From positions 1 through 35,681 of the forward strand of contig CAKTZP010000004.1 in the NCBI GenBank assembly GCA_934636045.1: 35,681 nucleotides of DNA, given 5' to 3'. Both the position numbers and the translations under genes were made by a program. This document shows positions 1 through 7,734 of the stretch, one piece after another; positions within the stretch are counted from its first letter, which is position 1; every line of letters begins with the position of its first letter. This DNA is from an uncultured Oscillospiraceae bacterium. GTDB lineage: Bacteria; Bacillota; Clostridia; Oscillospirales; Oscillospiraceae. The notes under the pieces were generated by a model, which saw only the letters and a program-made list of their open reading frames with translations, did no database searches and had not been told where the DNA came from.

Positions 1-41
1 GTCGTCATCGTAATCATCCTTTCTGGTAACGCTCCGTCCCC

Positions 42-203
42 TGCGTAGGGGCCGATGCCTACATCGGCCCGTGCAGGCGTCATCGGTTCTGCATCCGAAA
101 TTCGCGGCGGGGTGAGGGCGCCCCGCCCTACGCAAAATTTGGAATTGGGCGCAAAAACGTGCGCCTCTGCGTAGGGCGGGCTGCCCCCAGCCCGCCGGGC
201 TGG
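42..203. repeat. Three TGCGTAGGG hairpin modules
   Basis: Three copies of a short module lie in the non-coding stretch before trmK. Each starts with TGCGTAGGG and continues into a GC-rich hairpin. Copy A (about 42-73) is in plus orientation and its stem is built on GGCCGATG/CATCGGCC. Copy B (about 104-133) is in minus orientation. Copy C (about 168-203) is plus again, with GGCGGGCTG/CAGCCCGCC. The stems differ while the leading TGCGTAGGG is constant, which is how mobile palindromic repeats of Clostridia look. No reading frame is supported in 1-229. Confidence 0.6.
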
Positions 204-229
204 CACCTTCGATTTTACAGCAAGTCCCG

Positions 230-940
230 TCAATCGGTTTTCACGCCGAGCGCTCTGCAAAAGCCCTGCACCTCGCGCAGGGCGGTTTGGTAATAGGCCA
301 ATCTCGCCTGCTCCTCCGGCGCGGCGGCGCGGGAGAGCCCCTCGACGGTGCGGTACAGGGCGCGCTCGATGCGCACGAGATAGCGCGGCAGGAGCGGGCT
401 TCCGCTGCGCAGCAGGCATGGCGGCACATATTCCTCGCCCGGCGTGAACGGCACCGCCCCGCCGAAGCGCGCGCAGATCACATTATATAAAAATCCGCCG
501 TCCTCCACCAGCGCCTCGCGCTGCGTGCCGAACCCCTTTCCCGCCAGATAACGGCGCAGGTCGCTGCCGCCGGACTGCGGCTGCAGGATCAGCAAATACC
601 GCTCGTCCCGCACCCACGGCGCAGCGCTGAGCAGCTGGGCGATCAAATCGCCGCCCATCCCGGCGCAGACGACGGTGTCGACCGACGCCGGGTCGACGGC
701 ACGCAGTCCATCCGCGCAGGACAGGCGCAGCCCCTCCGAGATCCCGAAGCGCGCGGCGTTTTCCCGTGCCTTTTCCAGCGGCTTTTCGCGCAGGTCGCAG
801 GCGTGGACAAACGCGGCACGGCCGGTTTGCAGCAAATACAGGCTCAGATAGCCATGGTCGCACCCAATGTCCGCCACCCGCGCCCCCATCGGCACCTGCT
901 CCGCGACGCACAGCAGTCGTTTTGAAATCGGCAGCTTCAT
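230..940 (-). CDS. trmK: tRNA (adenine(22)-N(1))-methyltransferase TrmK
   Basis: Class I SAM-dependent methyltransferase of the TrmK family, which methylates N1 of adenine 22 in the D-loop region of bacterial tRNAs. The 236-residue protein has the usual family length. The N-terminal LPISKRL opening is typical. The SAM-binding motif VADIGCDHGYLSLYL is at about 22-36, AGMGGDLI near 93-100 and LQPQSGGSDLRRYL near 120, all hallmarks of the family; GGFLYNVI follows. It lies 72 bp downstream of the DUF1858 gene on the same strand, so the two may be co-transcribed, with a hairpin between them. In many Firmicutes trmK sits beside rpoD or a DUF34 gene; that context is not seen here. Confidence 0.93.
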   Translation of the reverse strand: MKLPISKRLLCVAEQVPMGARVADIGCDHGYLSLYLLQTGRAAFVHACDLREKPLEKARENAARFGISEGLRLSCADGLRAVDPASVDTVVCAGMGGDLIAQLLSAAPWVRDERYLLILQPQSGGSDLRRYLAGKGFGTQREALVEDGGFLYNVICARFGGAVPFTPGEEYVPPCLLRSGSPLLPRYLVRIERALYRTVEGLSRAAAPEEQARLAYYQTALREVQGFCRALGVKTD

Positions 941-972
941 CGTTTTCCTCCCGCTCGGCTTGCATAAAGCAA

Positions 973-999
973 GCGGGCAAGGCGCAACGCCTCGCCCGC
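973..999 (-). other. Strong hairpin between DUF1858 gene and trmK
   Basis: Two 12-base arms (973-984 and 988-999) pair at 11 of 12 positions around a CAA loop. On the minus strand the hairpin is followed by TTGCTTTATG, a weak T-tract. It could be a partial terminator or processing site that lowers trmK expression relative to the upstream gene. Confidence 0.4.
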
Positions 1000-1012
1000 C
1001 GCTGTTTTGCGC

Positions 1013-1228
1013 TTACTGATTCTCGCTCGCTTCGATGAAGCGGTTGACCTGCGCGAGGAACGCGTCGGCGTCGACGCCGTGCACCATGCAGGCTTCCTCC
1101 ACGGTCTCGCCGCGCGAGGACGGGCAGCCGAGGCAGTGCATGCCGATGGCCATAAAGAGCGGCGCGGTCTGCGGAGCGATGTCCAACACGTCGCCGATGA
1201 TGGTGGTTTTTTCAATTCTTGCAGCCAT
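1013..1228 (-). CDS. DUF1858 domain small redox-disulfide protein
   Basis: A 71-residue protein that is essentially one DUF1858 domain. The family is often annotated as hybrid-cluster-associated redox disulfide domain, and its biochemical role is not established. The hallmark IGMHCLGCPSSRGET, with a CxxC pair, is at about 28-42, followed by EEACMVHGVD carrying a third cysteine. It is preceded by a clear AGGAGG ribosome site and a sigma-A promoter (1260-1288). The protein is probably cytoplasmic: no signal peptide or membrane segment is visible. A redox role is inferred from the CxxC and the family name only. Confidence 0.85.
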   Translation of the reverse strand: MAARIEKTTIIGDVLDIAPQTAPLFMAIGMHCLGCPSSRGETVEEACMVHGVDADAFLAQVNRFIEASENQ

Positions 1229-1259
1229 ATTTCAGACCTCCTGTGTATATTCTGCCTTT

Positions 1260-1288
1260 ATTATATCCCCGCGCGGCGAAAAAATCAA
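1260..1288 (-). promoter_or_regulatory. Sigma-A promoter for the DUF1858 gene
   Basis: On the minus strand, -35 TTGATT (1283-1288) and -10 TATAAT (1260-1265) are 17 bp apart. The predicted transcript begins about 30 bases before the start codon and contains AGGAGG. Confidence 0.75.
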
Positions 1289-1317
1289 GCCGCTGCGCAG
1301 AAATTGTCGATTTGCGC

Positions 1318-3594
1318 TTAAGCTTGCACTGCCAGCGCCAGATGCGCCCCGTCCGGCACGACGGAAACGCGCTGCGGCGGCGTCTCGCCCAGCAGCAGGG
1401 CGGCCAGCGGCGATTCCAGCTCGGCCTGCAGCAAATGGCGCACCTCGCGCGCGCCGCTCGGCGTTTTTTCGGCGCGCTGCGCAAGCCACAGCGCGGTTTC
1501 CGGCTGGATTTGCAGCGCAAAATGCAGCCGTTCTGTCCGCTTTTTCAGCGCAGCCAGTTGATTTTCGGCAATTTTCGTCAGCTCCGGCTGCTCCAGCCGC
1601 CGGAAGGCCGCAATGCAGTCGATGCGCCCCAGAAATTCCGGCGGAAAAAAGTCCCGCAGCGCCCGCTGCTGCGCCGTCGAGCGGTCGCCGAAGCCGACGG
1701 ACGCCGTCTCCTCGCCGCCGAGGTTCGAGGTCATCACGAGCAGCGTATTGCGAAAATCGACGTGCCGCCCGGCGGCGTCGGTCAGAACGCCGTCCTCCAT
1801 GACCTGCAGCAGAATTCCGCAGATATCCCGGTGCGCCTTTTCCAGCTCGTCGAGCAGCACCAGTGAATACGGCCGCCGCCGCACGCGCTCGGAAAGCTCG
1901 CCGCCTTCGTCGTGTCCGACGTAGCCCGGCGGCGCGCCGAGCAGCCGCGAAACCGCGTGCTTTTCCATGTATTCCGACATATCCAGCCGGATCATTGCGC
2001 TCTCGCTGCCGTAGACTGCCTCGCTCAGGGCCTTGCACAGCTCGGTCTTGCCCACGCCGGTCGGCCCGGTGAACAGCATTGCCGCCACAGGACGCTTCTC
2101 CTCGGCAAGGCCGCTCCGGCCGCGCCGCACCGCCTCGGCCACCGCGCGGATCGCCGCCTCCTGCCCGACCACGCGGCGGCGGAGCGTCTGCTCCAGCGTG
2201 CGCAGGCGCTGCCGCTCGGTCAGCGACACCGTGCCGACGGGAATGCCCGTCCGGTTGGCCACCGCCGCAGCAATATCCTCGTCTGTGACTGCACTTTTTT
2301 TCGGCCGCTCAAGCCCCTGCAGACGGTCGCGCAGCTTCGCCGCCCGCTCATAGGCCCCGTCGCGCACCGCCCCGCGCAGCTCCGCCTCCAGTGCCTCCGC
2401 CGCTGCACCGGAATGCCGCGCGAGCTGCGCCATTTTGGCGCACGCCGCGCCCTCGTCGAGCAGGTCGACCGCCTTATCCGGCAAGAATTTGTCCGTCAGG
2501 TAGCGGCACGACAGCCGCACCGCCGCCTCGATCGCTCCGTCGGAGATCGGCAGGCGGTGATGCGCCTCCAGCCCCGGCCGCAGCCCCTCTAAAATCTCGC
2601 GCGTCTCCTCCGGCGTCGGCTCGCGCACCTGCACCGGCCGGAAGCGCCGCTCCAGCGCGGCGTCCTTTTCGATGAATTTGCGGTATTCCTCCAGCGTCGT
2701 CGCGCCGATGAGCTGGATCAGCCCCCGCCCGAGCGCCGGCTTGAGCAGGTTTGCCGCGTCGATCGCGCCCTCGGCCGCGCCCGCGCCGACGAGCGTGTGC
2801 ATCTCGTCAATAAATAAAATGATATTTTGCGCGCGCTGCACCTCGCCGATGATATCGCGCACGCGCTCTTCAAATTCGCCGCGGTACTTCGTCCCGGCGA
2901 TCACGCTGGCCATGTCCAGCGCGAACAGCCGTTTGCCGCGCAGCTGCTCCGGCACCCGTCCCGCCGCGATATACTGCGCGACGCCCTCGACGATGGCCGT
3001 CTTGCCGACGCCCGGCTCGCCGATGAGGGCGGGGTTGTTTTTGTGCTTGCGCGACAGAATTTGCAGCACCGTCTCGATCTCGCGCTCGCGGCCGATGACC
3101 GTGCCGGTGCGGTCGGCGCGCTCGACCAGATCCGTTCCGAACTGCTCCAATAGCCTTACGTTTTGCATCGCTTGCTCCTTCCGCACGCGCTGCCCCTCAT
3201 ACAATCGGGTGAACAGCACGTTATCGTCGACATGGCAGCGCCGCAGCAGGCGGCATGCGCCGTTGGCCCCGTCGCGCAGCAGCGCCGTGAGCACCGTTTC
3301 CGGCGACAGGGGCGTGTCGGCCGTGCGCAGCGTTTGCCGGGCACACGCAGTCAGCCCCTGCGGCAGCGCACCGAGGCGGCAGCCGCGGCCGCGCGCCAAA
3401 ATCAGCTGCCCCATCAGCTCCTGTGCCGTCACGCCCTGCCACAGCAGCACCCGTCCGGCAAGTCCCTCCGGCTGCATGGCCAGCGCGATCAGAAAATGCT
3501 CCGTCCCGACGCAGCTGTGCCCCAGCACGCCGGCAACCGCCCAGCTCTGCCGCAGCAGTCGCCGCATCGCCTCGCCCTGCTTTGCCAATGCCAT
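1318..3594 (-). CDS. clpC: ClpC-like AAA+ unfoldase, two ATPase domains
   Basis: Hsp100/ClpC-type protein unfoldase of 758 residues. An N-terminal Clp-N double repeat spans about 5-135. The first AAA+ domain has Walker A GEPGVGKT at 192-199 and Walker B IILFIDE at 258-264. A short middle region (about 400-430) resembles a UVR motif, as in ClpC. The second AAA+ domain has GPTGVGKT at 510-517 and LVLLDE near 578-583. VGFG at 633-636 matches the ClpP-docking loop, so it probably feeds ClpP. The gene is not next to ctsR, mcsA or mcsB, unlike the classical Bacillus operon, and it is shorter than typical ClpC (about 810), mainly in the N and middle regions. It may be a second, divergent ClpC paralogue. 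RBS GGGAGGG precedes the ATG. Confidence 0.9.
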   Translation of the reverse strand: MALAKQGEAMRRLLRQSWAVAGVLGHSCVGTEHFLIALAMQPEGLAGRVLLWQGVTAQELMGQLILARGRGCRLGALPQGLTACARQTLRTADTPLSPETVLTALLRDGANGACRLLRRCHVDDNVLFTRLYEGQRVRKEQAMQNVRLLEQFGTDLVERADRTGTVIGREREIETVLQILSRKHKNNPALIGEPGVGKTAIVEGVAQYIAAGRVPEQLRGKRLFALDMASVIAGTKYRGEFEERVRDIIGEVQRAQNIILFIDEMHTLVGAGAAEGAIDAANLLKPALGRGLIQLIGATTLEEYRKFIEKDAALERRFRPVQVREPTPEETREILEGLRPGLEAHHRLPISDGAIEAAVRLSCRYLTDKFLPDKAVDLLDEGAACAKMAQLARHSGAAAEALEAELRGAVRDGAYERAAKLRDRLQGLERPKKSAVTDEDIAAAVANRTGIPVGTVSLTERQRLRTLEQTLRRRVVGQEAAIRAVAEAVRRGRSGLAEEKRPVAAMLFTGPTGVGKTELCKALSEAVYGSESAMIRLDMSEYMEKHAVSRLLGAPPGYVGHDEGGELSERVRRRPYSLVLLDELEKAHRDICGILLQVMEDGVLTDAAGRHVDFRNTLLVMTSNLGGEETASVGFGDRSTAQQRALRDFFPPEFLGRIDCIAAFRRLEQPELTKIAENQLAALKKRTERLHFALQIQPETALWLAQRAEKTPSGAREVRHLLQAELESPLAALLLGETPPQRVSVVPDGAHLALAVQA

Positions 3595-3694
3595 CCCTCC
3601 CGCAAGATTCTTGCCGCCCGCGCCGCATCCTATACCTCCCGCCGCGCCCGGTATCGCCCCGGAGAAAAAATTTTGCGATTCCGCGTTTTACCAT

Positions 3695-3722
3695 TTGCTT
3701 TTTCTAAAAAGTGTGGTAGAAT
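3695..3722 (+). promoter_or_regulatory. Promoter of the ferredoxin gene with inverted repeat
   Basis: -35 TTGCTT (3695-3700) and -10 TAGAAT (3717-3722) are 16 bp apart. An interrupted inverted repeat, ACCA...TTTTT / AAAAA...TGGT (about 3690-3718), overlaps it and could be an operator. Confidence 0.5.
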
Positions 3723-3756
3723 GTAGCTGCATATTATACATACAGGAGGCAAAACA

Positions 3757-3927
3757 ATGGCATATTTCATTACGGACGCCTGCGCCAAGTGCGGCACCTG
3801 CGCTGATACCTGCCCGCTCGGCATCATCACCGAGGGCGACGACAAGTACGTCATCGACGCTGACCAGTGCGTGGAATGCGGCTCTTGCGCCGCGGCCTGC
3901 CCCGTGGAAGCCATCGAGCAGGAGTAA
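3757..3927 (+). CDS. Small 2[4Fe-4S] ferredoxin
   Basis: A 56-residue clostridial-type ferredoxin that shuttles low-potential electrons in the cytoplasm. Two CxxCxxCxxxCP cluster motifs are visible: CAKCGTCADTCP at 9-20 and CVECGSCAAACP at 38-49. Each supplies three cysteines to one cubane and the fourth to the other. The length and the pseudo-two-fold arrangement are those of the family. AGGAGG lies seven bases before the ATG. It is monocistronic, with its own promoter and a strong terminator directly after, and is divergent from clpC. Confidence 0.95.
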   Translation: MAYFITDACAKCGTCADTCPLGIITEGDDKYVIDADQCVECGSCAAACPVEAIEQE

Positions 3928-3934
3928 TCATCCA

Positions 3935-3966
3935 AAAAAGGAGGCTGCCAGACAGCCTCCTTTTTC
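3935..3966 (+). terminator. Intrinsic terminator after ferredoxin
   Basis: An 8-bp perfect stem GGAGGCTG/CAGCCTCC with a 5-base loop, followed by TTTTT and preceded by AAAAAA. Confidence 0.9.
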
Positions 3967-3998
3967 TACACAAATTTCTCAGCCCCACCGCGCGTCCC

Positions 3999-4053
3999 TT
4001 GGCTCCCCTTACAAAGGGGAGCTGGCGCGGCGAAGCCGTGACGGAGGGGTCGT
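3999..4053 (+). repeat. Interspersed repeat with GCTCCCC/GGGGAGC hairpin
   Basis: Non-coding segment with hairpin GCTCCCCTT-ACA-AAGGGGAGC, then GCGGCGAAGCCGTGACGGAGG. From memory, near-identical segments are scattered through the genomes of many gut Clostridia; one copy is visible here. Confidence 0.5.
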
Positions 4054-4101
4054 CCCCGCCGCAGCGCGAATTTCAATCGTGCCGTCAGGCACACCAACAT
4101 T

Positions 4102-4150
4102 ATTCACTATTCACTATTCACTATTCACCATTCACCATTCACTATTCCCA
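4102..4150 (+). repeat. Heptamer tandem repeat ATTCAC(T/C)
   Basis: Six consecutive 7-bp units (ATTCACT x3, ATTCACC x2, ATTCACT) from 4102 to 4143 and a degenerate seventh. It lies about 30 bp before the TrmN6-like gene and is much more AT-rich than its surroundings. It is not coding. Confidence 0.85.
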
Positions 4151-4181
4151 TCCTTTCTCGCCACAGTTTGGAGGCCGAAGC

Positions 4182-4895
4182 ATGGAAGAACGACTGCAAA
4201 ACGGTGCCATTCTCCGGCATGGAGACGGCGGCTTCCGCCTGAGCACGGACAGCATGCTGCTGGCGCATTTCGCCGCGCCGCTCTGTACCGGCCGCGTTGC
4301 CGACCTCGGCGCGGGCTGCGGCACGCTGGGGCTGCTGCTGTGCGCCGCGAACGAAAGCTGCACGGTGACCGGCGTCGAGCTCGACCCGACGGCGCACGCC
4401 ATCGCAGAGGAAAACATCGCCCGCAGCGGCCTTTGCGCAAGGCTGCGCGCAATTTTGGGCGACGTGCGCGAGATCCGCGCGCTGCTTCCCGCGGGCAGCT
4501 TCGATGCCGTGGTTTCCAATCCGCCCTACTTTCCCGTCGGCAGCGGCCGGAGCAGCGCCGCCCAAGAACAGGCGCGCGAGGAGCGAACACTGACGCTTTC
4601 CCAGCTCTGCGCTGCGGCCGCGTGGCTGCTGCCGAGCGGCGGGCGCTTCGCGCTCGTGCATCGTCCGGAGCGCTTATGCGATATTTTTTGTACTCTGCGC
4701 GCCCACGGCCTTGAGCCGAAGCGCCTGCAATTCGTGCGCCACACCGCCGCCGCCCCCGTCTGCCTCGTCCTGATCGAGGCGCGCCGCGGCGGAAAGCCCG
4801 GCCTGCGCTACGCGCCCGATTTCATCGAATTTCATCCCGACGGCACGGAAACCGAGCAGTACCGCGCCGCCTATCACCGAGGTGAAGCCCAATGA
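4182..4895 (+). CDS. TrmN6-like tRNA1(Val) adenine-37 N6-methyltransferase
   Basis: A 237-residue SAM-dependent N6-adenine methyltransferase of the TrmN6/YabB family. Motif I VADLGAGCGTLGLLL is at about 39-53, and the catalytic NPPYF of amino-methyltransferases is at 113-117. The preceding FRLSTDSMLLA (about 18-28) corresponds to the family's FxxxxDxxLLA motif. The ATG at 4182 is chosen because GGAGG lies shortly before it; the open frame extends further upstream only through the heptamer repeat. The stop overlaps the rsmI start (ATGA), so the two genes are translationally coupled, an arrangement common in Firmicutes. The exact tRNA target is inferred from the family. Confidence 0.88.
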   Translation: MEERLQNGAILRHGDGGFRLSTDSMLLAHFAAPLCTGRVADLGAGCGTLGLLLCAANESCTVTGVELDPTAHAIAEENIARSGLCARLRAILGDVREIRALLPAGSFDAVVSNPPYFPVGSGRSSAAQEQAREERTLTLSQLCAAAAWLLPSGGRFALVHRPERLCDIFCTLRAHGLEPKRLQFVRHTAAAPVCLVLIEARRGGKPGLRYAPDFIEFHPDGTETEQYRAAYHRGEAQ

Positions 4896-5725
4896 GCCTG
4901 CTCTATCTTGTGCCGACGCCCATCGGCAATCTTTCTGACATTTCCGACCGCTGCCGTCAAACCTTGGCGGAGGCCGATTTCATTGCCGCCGAGGACACGC
5001 GCGTTACATTGAAGCTATTAAATCATCTGGAGATCAAGAAGCCGCTTGTAAGCTATTATGAGCACAACAAAGAAGCCAGCGGCCCGCGCATTCTGGCGCG
5101 CATTCTCGCGGGCGAAACCTGTGCCTTGGTCTCTGATGCCGGAAGCCCCGCCATCTCCGACCCCGGCGAGGATCTGGTGCGCCTGTGCGCCGAGCACGGC
5201 GTGACCGTCTGCGCCATCCCCGGCCCCTGCGCCGCGATCACCGCGCTGAGCATCTCCGGCCTGCCAACGGGGCGCTTCACCTTCGAGGGCTTCCTGTCCA
5301 CGACAAAAAAGACCCGCCGCGCGCATCTGGATTCCCTGCGCGGCGAAACGCGGACAATGATATTTTACGAGGCGCCGCACAAGCTCTGCGGCACGCTGGC
5401 CGACCTCGCCGCCGCCTTCGGCGCGGAGCGCCGGATCTCCCTCTGCCGCGAGCTGACCAAGCTCCACGAGGAGGTGCTGCGCATGACCATCGGTCAGGCG
5501 ATCGACTACTACGCCCAGCAGCCCCCGCGCGGCGAGTACGTCCTCGTCGTCGAGGGCGCCGTCCTGCAGCCCGACGAAGCCTGCACGCTCGACGATGCCC
5601 TGCAAATGGTTCGCACCCTCATGACCCAAGGCCTCTCCCGCAAGGACGCCGTCAAGCAGGTCTCCGCCCAAACCCCCTACCCCAAAAACACCCTCTACGA
5701 AGCCACCCTGCAGTCAGATAGTTAA
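4892..5725 (+). CDS. rsmI: 16S rRNA (cytidine(1402)-2'-O)-methyltransferase RsmI
   Basis: Tetrapyrrole-methylase-fold enzyme that adds the 2'-O-methyl group to C1402 in the decoding centre of 16S rRNA. At 277 residues it is of normal length. Diagnostic stretches are LVPTPIGNLSDIS at about 5-17, AAEDTRVT near 33, ALVSDAGSPAISDPG near 80-94, PGPCAAITALSISGLP near 109 and FYEAPHKL near 153. It starts inside the last codons of the TrmN6-like gene and is followed by an intrinsic terminator at 5837-5867, closing a two-gene rRNA/tRNA modification operon. Confidence 0.96.
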   Translation: MSLLYLVPTPIGNLSDISDRCRQTLAEADFIAAEDTRVTLKLLNHLEIKKPLVSYYEHNKEASGPRILARILAGETCALVSDAGSPAISDPGEDLVRLCAEHGVTVCAIPGPCAAITALSISGLPTGRFTFEGFLSTTKKTRRAHLDSLRGETRTMIFYEAPHKLCGTLADLAAAFGAERRISLCRELTKLHEEVLRMTIGQAIDYYAQQPPRGEYVLVVEGAVLQPDEACTLDDALQMVRTLMTQGLSRKDAVKQVSAQTPYPKNTLYEATLQSDS

Positions 5726-5822
5726 GAAACGGAATGCGGAGAGAGCAGTTGGGTTCCAACGCTGTGTCGTATTCAGCAGAAATCCGCGTACCGATAATGA
5801 TTGCCGGTTTCATGGCTATAAC

Positions 5823-6000
5823 TTAAAACATCATCACGGAGCAGGCTTGCAGCTGCTCCGTTTTTTTGTCCTTGAAGCGCTTCTCTTCTTTGCCGCCCCC
5901 GGCCGGGAACCGCTCCCGCCGTTCCTCCGGCGGCTCGCAGGACACGTGCACAGGGCGGCGTTCTGACGGATATCGGCGGTGCAGCCGGGGCACGCTTTCC
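5823..6000 (-). pseudogene. Possible decayed zinc-ribbon gene fragment
   Basis: On the minus strand, one frame encodes CPGCTADIRQNAALC, which looks like the start of a zinc ribbon (CxxC followed by a further cysteine). After that point the plausible continuation (EERRERF...KEEKRFKDKK...) lies in the next frame and ends at a stop at 5823-5825. No start codon with a ribosome site is visible, and the hutH regulatory region lies immediately upstream. This would fit a frameshifted, truncated gene remnant, but chance similarity is possible. Confidence 0.2.
5837..5867 (+). terminator. Intrinsic terminator of the trmN6-rsmI operon
   Basis: An 8-bp stem CGGAGCAG/CTGCTCCG with an 8-base loop, followed by seven T residues. 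It lies 111 bases after the rsmI stop; nothing else is recognisable in between. Confidence 0.88.
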
Positions 6001-6040
6001 TCTGGTAATGCGGTAACGAATTAGTCAAATGTAGTGATTT

Positions 6041-6104
6041 TGCATAAATTTCGTGTGCAAAATTTATGCATTCTATTGATTTTTGCCAAAATCTCCTGTA
6101 TACT
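6041..6104 (+). promoter_or_regulatory. hutH promoter with 11-bp inverted-repeat operator
   Basis: -35 TTGATT (6076-6081) and -10 TATACT (6099-6104) are separated by exactly 17 bp. Immediately upstream is a perfect 11-bp inverted repeat, TGCATAAATTT (6041-6051) and AAATTTATGCA (6060-6070), with 8 bases between the arms. Its position just upstream of -35 suits an activator or a repressor site. Its sequence does not match the LysR-type boxes in front of hutU. Confidence 0.65.
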
Positions 6105-6140
6105 CTCCGTGGAAAACATACACAAAAAGGAGCGAGCGCT

Positions 6141-7706
6141 ATGCTGCACCCGAACACAATCAAGCAAGTCACGCTGGACGGACACAGCCTGACACTGGAG
6201 GCCTTTGTCGCCGCCGCGCGCTTCGGCGCCGCCGTTTCGCTTGCGCCGGAGGCGCTGGAGCGGATGGAGCAATCCCGCGCGCTGGCCGACCGCATCTCTC
6301 AGGAGGGCCGCGTTGCCTACGGCATTACGACCGGCTTCGGTGAGTTTCAAAAGGTCGCCGTTGCCAAGGAGCTGTCCAACCAGCTTTCCACCAACCTGAT
6401 TCTGAGCCACTGCACCGCCGCGGGCGAGCCATACCCGGACGAGGTCGTGCGCGGCATTATGCTGCTGCGCGTCAACAACTTCTGCGCCGGGTACTCCGGC
6501 GTGCGCCCCCTGCTGGCACAGCTGCTGGTGCAGATGCTGAATCGGAACGTCATTCCCGTCGTGCCGCAGAAGGGCTCGCTCGGCGCCTCCGGCGACCTTG
6601 CGCCCCTTGCGCATATGACCCTGCCGATGCTCGGCCTGGGCGAGGCCTTCTTCGAGGGTCGGCGCCTTCCCGGCGCGGAGGCGATGCGGCTTGCGGGGAT
6701 CGAAACGCTCGATACCCTCGTCAGCAAGGAGGGGCTCGGCATGACCAACGGCACCTGCGCGATGACCTCCGTCGGCGCGCTGGCGCTGTACGACGCGCTC
6801 TGCGCCGCCCGGCTGGCCGATATCATCGCCTCCATGTCGCTTGAGGCGCTGACCGGTCTGCGCAGCGCCTTTGACCCCAGAATCCACGCCGTGCGCGGGC
6901 AGAAGGGGCAGATCAAGGTCGCGGAAAATATGCGGCTGCTTCTGGCCGGCTCCGAGATCCTCGACCGCTGCCAAGCCGACCGCGTGCAGGACGCCTACGC
7001 GCTGCGCTGCATCCCGCAGATTCACGGCGCCTGCCGCGACGCGCTGCAGTTCGTGCAGGAAAAGGTGGAGATTGAGCTCAATGCCGTCACGGACAACCCG
7101 CTGCTGTTTTTGGACGACGAGGCCGTCATCTCCGGCGGCAACTTCCATGGCGAGCCGATGGCGCTGCCCTTCGACCTGCTCGGCATTGCGCTTTCCGAGC
7201 TGGCGGACATCTCCGAGCGCCGCATTGAGCGCATGGTCAACGCCGCGCTCTCCAATGGTCTGACGCCGTTTTTGACCACACAGGAGGGTCTTAACTCCGG
7301 CTTCATGATCGTGCAATATGCCGCCGCGTCGATGGTCAGCGAAAACAAGGTCTACGCGCACCCGGCCTCCGTCGATTCCATCCCCTCCTCGGCCAATCAG
7401 GAGGACATCGTTTCCATGGGCACGACCGCCGCGCGCAAGGCGCGCATGATCCTGCAAAACACGCAGGACGTTCTGGCCGACGAGCTGCTGTGTGCCTGTC
7501 AGGCGCTGGACCTCCGCCGCCGCCTGAACACGCACGGGCAGGGCATCACGCCGCTGCATGAGGCGGTGCTGCACCTTGTGCGCGAGGAGATTCCCTTCTA
7601 TGAGATCGACCGCGAGATCTGGCCGGATCTGCGCCGCGCGGAGCGGCTGATTCGCTCCGACCGCATCCTGCGCCTTGCAGAGGCGTATCTGCCCGCATTC
7701 GCCTGA
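6141..7706 (+). CDS. hutH: Histidine ammonia-lyase
   Basis: First enzyme of histidine degradation: non-oxidative removal of ammonia from L-histidine to give urocanate. The 521-residue protein carries the MIO-forming triad Ala149-Ser150-Gly151 within GSLGASGDLAPLAHM, and the catalytic-tyrosine segment YGITTGFG at 60-67. Further family blocks are LLRVNNFCAGYSG near 108-120 and TDNPL in the middle region. The ATG at 6141 is chosen because AAAGGAG precedes it at good spacing; in-frame codons back to 6066 overlap the promoter. hutH lies apart from, and faces, the hutU operon, so its expression is set by its own promoter. There is no classical terminator before the hairpin-bounded repeat at 7735. 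Confidence 0.96.
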   Translation: MLHPNTIKQVTLDGHSLTLEAFVAAARFGAAVSLAPEALERMEQSRALADRISQEGRVAYGITTGFGEFQKVAVAKELSNQLSTNLILSHCTAAGEPYPDEVVRGIMLLRVNNFCAGYSGVRPLLAQLLVQMLNRNVIPVVPQKGSLGASGDLAPLAHMTLPMLGLGEAFFEGRRLPGAEAMRLAGIETLDTLVSKEGLGMTNGTCAMTSVGALALYDALCAARLADIIASMSLEALTGLRSAFDPRIHAVRGQKGQIKVAENMRLLLAGSEILDRCQADRVQDAYALRCIPQIHGACRDALQFVQEKVEIELNAVTDNPLLFLDDEAVISGGNFHGEPMALPFDLLGIALSELADISERRIERMVNAALSNGLTPFLTTQEGLNSGFMIVQYAAASMVSENKVYAHPASVDSIPSSANQEDIVSMGTTAARKARMILQNTQDVLADELLCACQALDLRRRLNTHGQGITPLHEAVLHLVREEIPFYEIDREIWPDLRRAERLIRSDRILRLAEAYLPAFA

Positions 7707-7734
7707 CCGCGGGCAGCTCTCGTAATAAAAAGCA

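Noticed and set aside
2672..4714. A 680-codon plus-strand frame across clpC, the ferredoxin and the TrmN6-like gene
   Set aside because: It runs antisense to clpC and out of frame through two well-defined genes; the protein is serine/proline/arginine-rich noise.
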